A stretch of 64,000 bases of DNA from Rhipicephalus microplus (taxonomy: Eukaryota; Arthropoda; Arachnida; Ixodida; Ixodidae). Below are positions 34,017-43,417 of this stretch, in pieces; positions within the stretch are counted from its first letter, which is position 1, and the number at the start of each line of letters is the position of its first letter. The notes under the pieces are model-generated. The model was not told the DNA's origin, searched no databases, and saw nothing but the letters and a program-made list of their open reading frames with translations. The translations under genes were made by a program, and so were the position numbers. The stretch lies in assembly GCF_043290135.1 (NCBI RefSeq), contig NC_134705.1, forward strand, positions 43,465,271 to 43,529,270, read 5' to 3'.

Positions 34017-34130
34017 AAGGACACATATACGCAGCAAGATCTATTGAGCAAGTCATAAACTAGAGGTGGCTACGCACCAGTACTACTGTGACTGCAGAGG
34101 AGAGAACAACCCTCGGCTTAAGCAGCTATG
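34017..34130. repeat. Short dispersed repeat, copy 1
   Basis: 'aaggacacatatacgc...atctattgagc...aaactagaggtggctac...tactactg...gcagaggagagaac' matches 54687-54800 base for base over most of its length. Its nature is unknown. Confidence 0.6.
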
Positions 34131-34227
34131 TCTCTAAAAAATATGAGATCTTGTCCGCCCTCTGTTTTCAACTCCAATTGTTTTGGAAATTGCAAATTTG
34201 ATACTTGCATACTCTTAGTATTCTCAC

Positions 34228-34352
34228 CTTAACAGCATGGCTCCGCAGCGAAAGGTGTAAGTTTGCACGTTTCTTCACAATGGGTCTCAGGTAGCTCTTT
34301 GCGGCACTGTAGCGTCTGCCTTGAAAAATAGTAGATTGCGTTCGTGCAAAAC
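34228..34352 (-). CDS. GMC-family flavin oxidoreductase, second visible exon
   Basis: The 125-base exon starts in phase 1 and ends in phase 0. It encodes FARTQSTIFQGRRYSAAKSY followed by LRPIVKKRANLHLSLRSH and AVK. The family pattern here is GF...T...G.R.S.A.A(F/Y)L.P...R.NL, so Gly plus Phe at the junction with the previous exon (EQI-G-FARTQ) fits exactly. The acceptor is cttgttatttccttgctatag and the donor is AAG|gtgaga. Residues correspond to roughly the second third of a GMC protein, between the substrate-side and FAD-side blocks. Neighbouring exons are 29 kb upstream and 27 kb downstream, with only mobile elements between. Confidence 0.92.
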
Positions 34353-34829
34353 CTATAGCAAGGAAATAACAAGAAACAGTCATGAAAAAACGCCACGCCC
34401 ACACGGTACACTCAGCACAGTCATAGCGAAAGTTGAACGAGCGGCCTATTCGGAACCCGGCATAAACTTTCTTTAAAAAGTCATAAAAGTACATTTACTG
34501 GGTGTAAACTACCCCATCAAAGATCACAACTTTTGTTATGTATGCACGACTTCAGCGATTCATGCGGCACCACCAGCAATATAGCAAAGTTGCGTACTGA
34601 GGTCCAAACAGTCCAAGCGCCAGTCGTACTCGGTAGGAGCACGGTAGGATGCTGCCGCCGGGGAAGAAAAAACGAACAGCCAAGCATATTTCTTATTTCC
34701 AGGTGAGTTACCAGTGTTAGCTTGTTTACTCGAGCCTATTAAATGACCATTGTATCCAGTGACTACATGTCGCTTCGGCGCACGAAGTATGTAAACGAAT
34801 TTCGCAGAGAGGCGGTGCGCTAGGTGCAT
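34353..34829. other. Intronic sequence next to the GMC exon
   Basis: No gene seen. This is the 3' end of the 29,048-base intron. Confidence 0.5.
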
Positions 34830-35084
34830 CACACACACAACGCGACCACTTCAAGAACACCGCTCGCGCTTGCAGGACCACTGTTGCCTACTAAAATAAA
34901 ATGCCCTGAGTCAGCAACCCACTCCCCTTCCACAAAGCAGCGCGAACTGCAATCACACTGCAGAAAACTCGGCATTTGTGTTAGCGACAGTGGACGCATT
35001 GACCTCTGTGAATCCGCGCAGCTGCAAATCCGCAGTGCCCTCTCATGTTTATTTGAGTTGCGAATACCATCTATGCCAATATTG

Positions 35085-35516
35085 GGTCCGGCAGCACGCT
35101 AACGATGGCCCGTGCTAACGTTCCTCGCTTCTTCCTGGTGCAGCTTCTCGGACTCTGGAGTTTGCAGCTACTGGAGCCTTCCGGCCCCCGTACCCCGTTC
35201 CCACCATCTGCTGTTAGGCCATGGCCGGACGCGACGCCTCTGCTGCCCGAGGATCATGCGGTGGGACTGTTCTGGTCCTCAAATCAACCTGTCTTCGGAG
35301 CATCCCGGTCTGCTCACTTCGTGCCCGGCCGTCGACTGTATCAACAAGCATCGTTGCTTTCAGTCGGCCATTTGAACACCGGAACTTCCCCTGCACATTC
35401 CACGCATGCGTGGGATTTGGTTAAAAAGCAAGCTCAGAGCAACACTCCTTTCAGTGGGTCCGGCAGCACGCTAACGATGGCCCGTGCTAACGTTCCTCGC
35501 TTCTTCCTGGTGCAGG
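35085..35516 (+). repeat. 60-bp direct repeat at the two ORF1 start sites
   Basis: 'ggtccggcagcacgctaacg' and the 40 bases after it occur identically at about 35085-35144 and 35457-35516, 372 bases apart. Both contain the same ATG context (acgATGGCCCGTGC), so ORF1 could start at 35105 or 35477. Each copy ends in gtgcag; the second is followed by gtaatg. Confidence 0.9.
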
Positions 35517-36361
35517 TAATGAACTTTTATTGCCTTTACGCAAAACCAACTAGTCACCGAGCACTCCTGGTGCTGCCGGGCCCACGGCGTTTTTGTTCCA
35601 TTGTGAGTGATTGTTCTCATATATTACTAAGCCTTGTCTTGCTAGCTGGTGATGTTGAATCTAATCCCGGCCCCGACAAAGAAATTCTGAAAGTTTTGAA
35701 TGAACTGCAATTCGGGCAGACGGTGATGCTGGTGCAGCTAAAGTCGATCGAAAATAAATTGACTGATCATGATAAAACTTTCAGTGAAATTAAAGCACGG
35801 CTCGACAAAATGGAGACATCTTGTGCTAGTATCGACGGCATGCAGGCTGAATTAGTTAAAGTGAATGAGACATGTACCGAAAATACGGCACACATAAATG
35901 CACTGTCTACCCGGATGAATGAGGCTGAAAATAGATCTAGAAGAAATAACCTTGTTTTTTATGGCATAGAAGATAAACCTAAGAAAACATGGCTTGATTC
36001 CGAAAAAATTGTCATTGAGCATTGTAAACAAATCCTAGACCTACAGGTAAAACCGCGCGATATCAAGCTTGCACACCGCATCGGGTCTTACCAAACTGGA
36101 AAACGCAGGCCTATAATCGTGAAATTCGCTCACTTTGAGGATAAAAAGCGCATCTTGTTTTCGGGGCGCAAATTCAAAGATACAGGCTATGCCGTCGCGC
36201 AAGACCTCTCCCCCAGCACACGCCTTGCCCATAAACGCCTCTCCCAGTTTGGAAGGGCCCAGAACATGCGATACAGGTTACGTCATGAAAAGCTTATCAC
36301 GAATGATAAAACCTACTATTACGACCACATTACTAACAGGGCAGTTGAAGAACGCCAATAG
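35105..36361 (+). CDS. LINE ORF1 protein with 2A-like ribosome-skipping motif
   Basis: The frame is open for 418 codons from the first ATG (294 from 35477). A leader with a hydrophobic stretch (HILLSLVLLA) runs straight into GDVESNPGP at 35648-35674. This satisfies the D-x-E-x-N-P-G-P 2A consensus, with separation expected between Gly189 and Pro190. After it come a probable coiled coil (about residues 191-270, heptad-like LQFGQTVMLVQLKSIENKL) and an L1-ORF1-like RNA-binding region (RRNNLVFYGIED, ...KLAHRIG, RPIIVKFAHFEDKKRIL, then a basic C-terminus). Known 2A motifs in APE-type LINEs sit at the same place, before ORF1, and the leader can act as a signal sequence when skipping fails. That role is inferred here. 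No stop or frameshift is present. Confidence 0.85.
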   Translation: MARANVPRFFLVQLLGLWSLQLLEPSGPRTPFPPSAVRPWPDATPLLPEDHAVGLFWSSNQPVFGASRSAHFVPGRRLYQQASLLSVGHLNTGTSPAHSTHAWDLVKKQAQSNTPFSGSGSTLTMARANVPRFFLVQVMNFYCLYAKPTSHRALLVLPGPRRFCSIVSDCSHILLSLVLLAGDVESNPGPDKEILKVLNELQFGQTVMLVQLKSIENKLTDHDKTFSEIKARLDKMETSCASIDGMQAELVKVNETCTENTAHINALSTRMNEAENRSRRNNLVFYGIEDKPKKTWLDSEKIVIEHCKQILDLQVKPRDIKLAHRIGSYQTGKRRPIIVKFAHFEDKKRILFSGRKFKDTGYAVAQDLSPSTRLAHKRLSQFGRAQNMRYRLRHEKLITNDKTYYYDHITNRAVEERQ

Positions 36362-39300
36362 CCATCATTGAGATCTCGAAATAAACCTTCTTCACGGAAT
36401 CAGCCCCTCTCATTCTTACTGGCCAACACTCGTAGTGTAATCCCCAAACGCGATGCACTGTGCAGCTTAATAGGCTCATCTTCATGCGATGTCTTACTAT
36501 TAACAGAAACGTGGCTTAACACATCCGTCGATAATTCCGAGATTCTCCCCTTTCTTTCACACTTTGACATTTTCCGGAAAGACAGAGCCGATTACTCGCG
36601 CGGTGGCGGTATATTAATCGCCACTAACCGGAATCTGCATTGTTCACTTGTAAACCTTCCTTCACCATTGGAAATGGTTTGGCTTCGATGCACAGCCACA
36701 CACCCGCACATTCTCATTGGTGTCTGCTATCGGCCCCCTAATTCCGACAGTTCATTCACGCCTTTATTTCATGAAGGTCTGAACACATTATTAAACAAGT
36801 ACCCTAATAGTCCTGTACTTTTGTTCGGCGATTTTAATTTTCCCTCCATTGACTGGTCTGATCCCGCTTCTTCGCTATCTAACAGCAGCTCGACAAGCGA
36901 TTTCCTAAACACATGCATAACATTCGGCTTAACGCAGCTCGTCACTGATCCCACGCGCATCACTGATCACTCGCCCAACATTTTGGACCTTGTGTTAACA
37001 ACGCATCCTGATAACTTCACGCCTATCACCCTTTTGCGCGGCTTGAGTGATCATCTAACAGTGCATGCCTCGTTTTATTGCAACGTACTAAAGAAACAAA
37101 AAATCGAAAAACACTTACCCTCTACGATAAAAGAGACTACGTTAGCATAAACCGAGAATTAACAGAATACTTTGACACTTTTTCCGCTAATTTGCCGGTA
37201 AATTCTCTCGAGTCGAATTGGTTGCTTTTCAAAGCAGAGATGCATCGTCTTGTACGTATTTATATTCCTACTATCACAATAACAGAGAAAATGAATTCCC
37301 CATGGTTCAATGTATCCCTCAAACGACTAAATAATAAGAAAAAACGCCTATTTCGAGCTGCCAAACGAGCTAACTGTGCTTCCACATGGCAGAATTATTA
37401 CGCAGTGGAGAAAGAATATTATAAACTAACCATCGAAACTAAGCACAAGATCTATTCTAACACCCTACCAGCTATGCTGCAAAATAACCCGAAGCGATTT
37501 TGGAAAACAATTAATTCCTCTCAATGTAGTGAGATTCCACTTAATAACAGCTTTGGCTTTCCTATTCCTGAGAATGAAATTGCTGATTCTCTTAACACAG
37601 TATTTAGTTCTGTTTTTAATAATAAGCCACCCGACAGTTTACCCGATCTTCCATTTTCCGCATATCCGCTGATGCAAAACATCACATTTGATTCATGCGG
37701 CATAGTCAAAGTCATTGAATCATTGAATAACTCATCATCCACGGCAGTAGACGGCATCAATGATAAAGTGCTAAAAAATACTAAGCATGTGTGTAGCCTG
37801 TTTTTGTCGCTCATATTTCAGAAATCACTGGACAGCGGTTCAGTTCCACATGACTGGCAGGTGGGCAAGGTCATCCCAGTCTTCAAGAAAGGAAGCCGAG
37901 CATCGCCGAGTAACTACCATCCGATCTCTATAACAAGCGTCTCTTGTAAAGTAATGGAGCATATCATATACTCGCATACTGCTAACTTCTGAACATCTGT
38001 AAATTTCTTTCACCCAAGTCAGCATGGTTTTCGCAAACATTACTCCTGTGACACTCAACTTGCTCTTTTTCTGCATGATTTACACGTAAACCTAGACCGT
38101 AACATTCCGACTGACACAATATTCTTAGACTTCGAAAAGGCATTCGACAAGGTCCCCCATGGTCATGTTTTATTAAAATTATCCCGTGCTAACATCCACC
38201 CCTGTGTTTTAAACTGGATACGAGGATTTTTAACCAACCGTCAGCAATTTGTTTATGCTAACTCACGCTCTCCATCTCTAACACCCCTTCTTTTAGGCGT
38301 ACTGCAAGGTACCGTACTTGGTCCCCTTCTCTTCTTGATATACATTAATGACCTCCCCTGTAATATTTCTTCTCACATTCGTCTATTCGAAGATGCCCCG
38401 CTGCGGTGGTCTAGTGGTTAGGGTACTCGGCTGCTGACCCGCAGGTCGTGGGTTCGAATCCCGGCTGCGACGGCTGCATTTCTGATGGAGGCGGGAATGT
38501 TGTAGGCCCGTGTGCTCAGATTTGGGTGCACGTTAAAGAACCCCAGGTGGTCTAAATTTCCGGAGCTCTCCACTACGGCGTCTCTCATAATCATAAACTG
38601 GTTTTGGGACGATAAACTCCTCATATCAATCAATCTATTCGCAGATGATTGTGTTGTTTACCGCGCAACTAATAACCCCTCTGATCATTCCAAACTACAA
38701 TATGACCTCACCCGCATACAAAACTGGTGTAACACTTGGCTCATATCCTTGAATGTAACTAAAACTGTGTTAATGTCTATTCACCGTCGTCAACATCACG
38801 TTGTTTATAAGTACAGCATCAATAACAACCAGATTACTACAGTCGATTCATTTAAATATCTTCGTGTGTACATCTCACGTGACCTAACTTGGACCTGTCA
38901 TATTAACCACATAATCAATTATGCTAATCGTACTCTAGGGTATATACGCCGTAACCTTTCGCTCGCTCCTCCTTCTATTAAAAAAGTTGCCTTCGAAACC
39001 TTTATCCGGCCAAAGCTAGAATATGCTAACGCGATTTTTGACCCTCACCACATTAACCTCACTTACGCCCTCGAATCTGTCCAGAACCGTGTGGCACGGT
39101 TTATACTGTCTAACTATTCATACAGAGCAAGCATCTCGGTACTAAAAGCAGAGATTAACTTATCCGATCTGGCTAAGCGCCGCAAAATCGCACGTCTTAA
39201 CCTTTATCATAAATTCTTCCATTCTTTGCCTTTAGATAACCCATACATCAGAAGAGCCCGACGCCTTTCCCGCAAGAGTCGCTGTAACGCAGTATATCCA

Positions 39301-39435
39301 CCACAAGCCCATACTGTGACCTTTCATCAATCGTTTTTCCTGCACACAGCCCAAGACTGGAATGACCTGCCCACCGAAGTCACCACCATCATCGACACCC
39401 AAGCATTTAAACGGCTCATCGAAACTATCCCATAA
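36362..39435 (+). pseudogene. LINE endonuclease-reverse transcriptase, interrupted
   Basis: The endonuclease reads VLLLTETWLN, SRGGGILIATN, GVCYRPPNSD, LLFGDFNFPSIDW and GLSDHLTV in one frame to 37150, so all key motifs are present. A frameshift near 37100 moves to 37078-37992 (linker and RT start, FKKGSRASPSNYHPISITSV). A TGA at 37990-37992 follows, and the same frame goes on with QHGFRKHYSCDTQ, IFLDFEKAFDKVPHG and LQGTVLGPLLFLIYIND up to the catalytic FADD, where the SINE sits. After it, NLFADDCVVYR and the thumb continue to a natural stop at 39433-39435. No ATG is visible between the ORF1 stop and the first endonuclease codons, so ORF2 may be translated by re-initiation or readthrough. Confidence 0.88.
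38396..38633 (+). mobile_element. Ruka-like tRNA-derived SINE, full length
   Basis: A 238-base element with a pol III A box (tggtctagtgg, 38407-38417) and B box (ggttcgaatcc, 38451-38461). The body (gatggaggcgggaatgttgt, gggtgcacgttaaagaaccc, ccactacggcgtctctcat) ends in (atca)n-like sequence. A 14-base target-site duplication flanks it: tctattcgaagatg at 38382-38395 and tctattcgcagatg at 38634-38647, with one mismatch. The body matches what I know of the tick Ruka family. The target is the RT FADD codon run of the host LINE. Confidence 0.93.
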
Positions 39436-39466
39436 TAACTACCATTATATTGTTAGCCTTTGTAAT

Positions 39467-40645
39467 TGTCACAGAACGAGCGCTAAAAAAAAGAGCGCAT
39501 CGCCAAATCCTTGCGACAACGGGCGGCAGAAACGCCGCGAGGTAAAAAAGAAAAAAAAAGAAAGCAAACATCCAGGGCTCCCGGGCGCGCGCTCTCCCCG
39601 CAGAAGCACGGCTTCGCATACGATCCTCCTCACCCCACATCGGCGGCCCAGCAAGGCCGCGATTTTTCTAGAACGAAGGAGGCGGGGTCAGACCGAGTGA
39701 ATCATCCTCCGGAGAGGGCAGTCGAACCGTCTCGTGCCTCTCCCCAGCCTTCGTTGCGTATCGCGCCGACGAAATGACGAGAAATTTCTGGAAGGTGGCG
39801 CGGAATGTATTTAATCGAGCGGCCGAGACGAGAAAGCAGGAGAAGACGGAAGGTTAGCGCCGGAGCGCGTAGGAATTCCGCCGTGTAGTCGGCGAAGGTT
39901 CTGCCCGTAGTGACAGAACAGGAGGAGACGGAAGTGAGCGCCAGAGTGCGTAGAGATTCCGCCGTGTAGTCGGCGAAGTTTTTAGTCCGTAGGGACGGCT
40001 CGAGCTACAGGCAAGAGCGTGGGTTTACCGCTATCGAGCGAAGACGCGGGCAACAGCTGCGTGTGTGAAGCCGACGGATTTCCGGCGAAGACGTTGAAGT
40101 TTGAAGAGTGGCCAATTGAAGACGGGAGGTTTCCTGGAAGAGAAACTTCGAGGGCTGCGGAACGACAACAACGCTGGACTTTGAGTGAGTGATTCTCGGA
40201 AGAGTATCATCTCGACTTTGGTTCCAAGAACTTTGGACTGAATAGGTTTTCTACCTCTCTAGTCTTCAAGTGTCTTGGTTGTTCAATGCATGCGACTGCA
40301 TTGTAGTGCGTATTGTTGTCCGTGTCCGCTGTTTCAAGTGTGGCTGATTGTATTGTGTAGTACGTTGATTGATTGGTTTGATTGGTGACATATTGTATGC
40401 AACTATTGTGGAGTGTGCATTTTTGCGTATTGTTTTCGATCTGCCATTATTGAGAATATAATTTGTTTGTTTATCAACTCTCGGCTCTGACTTGTTCTTT
40501 GGGCCACAGCCGGCGTCCGCTGGCGCGCCAAAAAGGACCACTTCTAAATTGTCCACGCTTTCGTGGTGCGGTTCGGGGGGCCGATAGTTCGGCTCTTGGA
40601 ATTAGCCCGGCGATCGCCTCCCTAATAAACGGGACAGGTGTGACA
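39467..40645 (+). repeat. 5' LTR
   Basis: 1179 bases, TG...CA ends, GC-rich first half and AT-rich second half. It is nearly identical to the 3' LTR. A 96-codon frame on its minus strand (40266-40556) is found in both LTRs simply because the LTRs are copies. Confidence 0.95.
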
Positions 40646-40856
40646 ATTAATCTGGCGTCCGCGATACAGGACCTTTTGGTGCACAGTGTGTCCAAAGTAG
40701 TGAGAAAGAGCCTCGAGTTGTTGATAGTGCTATCGGAACGATTTTGTGTGTTGTTCAGTGTTCTCGTTAACGAGTGTAGGGGAGTGTTCCGATAGACTGA
40801 TTTAGGCAGATACTTTTTGCACGCGGCAAGGTTTTATTTGAGAGTTGCGAGACACC

Positions 40857-43022
40857 ATGGATCTCGAAAAGTTAGTTGCGCTTGGTGAAAAGATGGGTCT
40901 TTCTGGCGCCGAACTACGGAAGTGGGTCACCCAGAAGGAAAAAGAAGAAAAAGAGAGAGCCAAAGAAGAAAAAGCAGCCGAGCTGGAAAGAGAGAGGTTG
41001 GCGGCTGAGAGGGCCAAGGAAGAAAAAGCAGCTGAGTTGGAGAGAGAAAGGCTGGCCGCTGAAATGGCGAGAGAAGAAAGAGAAGCAAAGGAGCGACAGC
41101 TGAAAGAAGAAAGAGAGGCAAAGGAGCGACAGCTGAAAGAAGAAAGAGAGCAGCAATTGAAGTTGGAGTTGGAGAGAGAAAAGTTGGCAGCCGAAAGGGC
41201 GAGAGAAGAAAGAGAGCAGCAATTGAAGTTGGAGCTGGAGAGAGAAAGACTGGCAGCTGAGAGGGCGAAAGAAGAAAGAGAGGAAAGGGAACGGCAGCGA
41301 CAGCACGAGATAGAACTCGAGCGGCTCCGTTTGCAACAGCGAAGCGAAACTCCCGTCCAACCTAGAGTTGAAAGCAGCGAACGGGAAGATCATGGCTTCC
41401 GCTTGAACCCAAGCAAGCTGCTCGTAGCGTTTGATGAAAGGAAGGACGACCTAGACGCGTACCTCCACCGATTTGAGACGATTGCGAAGAGCCAGAATTG
41501 GCCGGAACATCAATGGGCAACTGCTTTGAGTACTTGCTTGAGTGGTGAAGCGCTCAGTGTGTACGGTAGGCTGACGCCGACCGATGCAGCCAACTATGCA
41601 AAGGTGAAAGCTGCTTTGTTGAAGCGATTTAGATTCACTGTGGAAGGATTCCGGGACAGATTTCGGACAGGAAAGCCAGCTGATGGTGAGACGGCTACGC
41701 AGTATGCCGCCCGACTTTGCCATTATTTCGACAGATGGATTGAACTTTCAGGGACAGCACAGGAGTACGATGAGCTTAGAGAGCTGCTAATTAAAGAACA
41801 ATTTCTTACTAGTTGCCACCCAAGCCTGTCGCTGTATTTGAAAGAGAGGAAGGCGGAGTCATTTGAAGGAATGCTTGAATTGGCTGATCAATTCTTAGAA
41901 GCGCAAGGAGGAACTAATTTGGCCAAGGTCAAGAAGGATTGTCCCGATGATTCGAAGAAATTGGCTCCTGAAGAAAAGAAGCGTGCACCAGAGAGCATGC
42001 AGCGATGTTTTCTGTGTAACCGAGTGGGTCATCGCGCGAAAAACTGTCGAACGATCTTTACGAGCCCTACGGTAGTGAAATGTTTTAAGTGTGGTCAGAC
42101 TGGGCACAAAGCAGATGCATGTCGGAACGGAGTGAGTCAAACTCACCAGGTATCCTGTGTGCAAGCAGCACCGAAATCTGATAATAATGCCGTCACTGAT
42201 GGATTCGTAGAGTTGAAGAATGGGGAGAAAATTCCTATTGTGGGGGCTGTAATGTCAAAACAGCCAACCCGTGTTACGAAGGGAATGCCAACGCTTCCTG
42301 GAAAGATTGCAGGCAAGAAGATTACGGTTCTAAGAGACACCGGTAGCTCCACGGTTATCGTGAGGAGAAATTTGGTACGGGAAAGAGAGTTGACAGGCAG
42401 AACGAAACCGGTTTGCCTAATTGACCGTACGGTCCGGATGCTTCCCGAAGCAGAAATTGAGGTTGAAACCCCGTACTTCAGCGGGAAGGTTACTGCGTTA
42501 TGCATGACGACCCCCCTGTATGACCTTGTCATCGGAAACATCGACGGGGCGCGAGGGCCAAGTGATCCAGAATGTTTGGGAGAAGACCCGAAGATAGAGC
42601 CCTCGCCAACACAGCGGCCGCGAGATACAGTGGAGGAGCATCCCGTGACGGGTCTCACTAGAGCCCAAGGTGAAGCTGCGGCGCAAGAGACAGCGAAGGA
42701 GAAGACGATCGTGTCGAATAAGTTCACAGGCCGAGCAACTGGACGTACGTCGGCACGACCTCAACCGACTGACAGTGTAAAGGAGACGGAGTTGGCCAGC
42801 CGGGCAAAATGTAGAGGCATGATCAAGCGGGTAAATAAACAGACAGGACCCGTCGAATGTAATGACGCATTAACGGTGTCGGAAGAGACAACGATGGCTG
42901 AGACGACGCCTCAGATATCGTCGTGGGAAAGGGCTCGCCGAAAAGGAACGTGGAAGCACAAGAAGAGATCGAGCGAGCACCGCAAAAAGGGGCGCAAGCG
43001 CTGTTCCAAGTACTCAAGATAG
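40857..43022 (+). CDS. Gag-protease polyprotein of the non-autonomous LTR element
   Basis: ATG 40857 has a good context (caccATGG) and gives 721 residues. About residues 27-165 are an extremely charged Lys/Glu/Arg helix built from near-repeats (ERERLAAERAKEE), a long predicted coiled coil. A Gag core follows (LLVAFDERKDDLDAYLHRF ... QFLTSCHPSLSLYL). Next are two CCHC knuckles, C384FLCNRVGHRAKNC397 and C409FKCGQTGHKADAC422. The retropepsin has its active site at D494-T-G (LRDTGSSTVIV) and a second block YDLVIGNIDGARG near 555-567. The C-terminal 140 residues are hydrophilic and end in a strongly basic tail (RARRKGTWKHKKR). In relatives, RT follows the protease; here the frame stops. Intact, with no damage, it may produce particles and process itself, but it cannot copy RNA. 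Confidence 0.9.
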   Translation: MDLEKLVALGEKMGLSGAELRKWVTQKEKEEKERAKEEKAAELERERLAAERAKEEKAAELERERLAAEMAREEREAKERQLKEEREAKERQLKEEREQQLKLELEREKLAAERAREEREQQLKLELERERLAAERAKEEREERERQRQHEIELERLRLQQRSETPVQPRVESSEREDHGFRLNPSKLLVAFDERKDDLDAYLHRFETIAKSQNWPEHQWATALSTCLSGEALSVYGRLTPTDAANYAKVKAALLKRFRFTVEGFRDRFRTGKPADGETATQYAARLCHYFDRWIELSGTAQEYDELRELLIKEQFLTSCHPSLSLYLKERKAESFEGMLELADQFLEAQGGTNLAKVKKDCPDDSKKLAPEEKKRAPESMQRCFLCNRVGHRAKNCRTIFTSPTVVKCFKCGQTGHKADACRNGVSQTHQVSCVQAAPKSDNNAVTDGFVELKNGEKIPIVGAVMSKQPTRVTKGMPTLPGKIAGKKITVLRDTGSSTVIVRRNLVRERELTGRTKPVCLIDRTVRMLPEAEIEVETPYFSGKVTALCMTTPLYDLVIGNIDGARGPSDPECLGEDPKIEPSPTQRPRDTVEEHPVTGLTRAQGEAAAQETAKEKTIVSNKFTGRATGRTSARPQPTDSVKETELASRAKCRGMIKRVNKQTGPVECNDALTVSEETTMAETTPQISSWERARRKGTWKHKKRSSEHRKKGRKRCSKYSR

Positions 43023-43417
43023 GTGCTGAGGTGGAATCAGAATGTGTTTGGCAGGGCTGAGTGACATATGTTGTGTTAATGTTCTTGTTATCCTGTGTCT
43101 CAAGTGTATGTCGAGTGAGTCAGTGTTCTGTGCGATGGTGTGATGTATAGTGTTGTATAATTGTTGTATAAACAGAACATTGTACGTTTGTATTGTTTGG
43201 AATGTGTGATGAAGTGTTGTAATCATGTGCCTGTGGTTATATTTCAAGTGCTGTGGAATTGAACTACAATGTACGATTGTATTGAGTGATATATTGTGAA
43301 TGTGAAGTGTCATGAGCGACGGATTGTGTTACAGTCTGTGAGAATGTGTGGTGACTGTTCGCGCTCGTTTGTGTGGTTTTGAATATTATGAGATAATATT
43401 CTTAAAGTGGGGGGCAG
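43023..43417 (+). other. Noncoding tail of the Gag-protease element
   Basis: 395 bases, GT-rich on the plus strand (many tgtgtt/tgtatt), with no pol motif in any frame. It ends in the polypurine tract. It stands where a pol region of about 3 kb would be in an autonomous relative. Confidence 0.7.

Noticed and set aside
38396..38470. Functional tRNA gene
   Set aside because: The tRNA-like head continues into a SINE body with target duplications, and the acceptor stem is not formed.
40266..40556. 96-codon ORF on the minus strand of both LTRs
   Set aside because: Identical in both LTRs only because LTRs are copies; no family and an antisense position.
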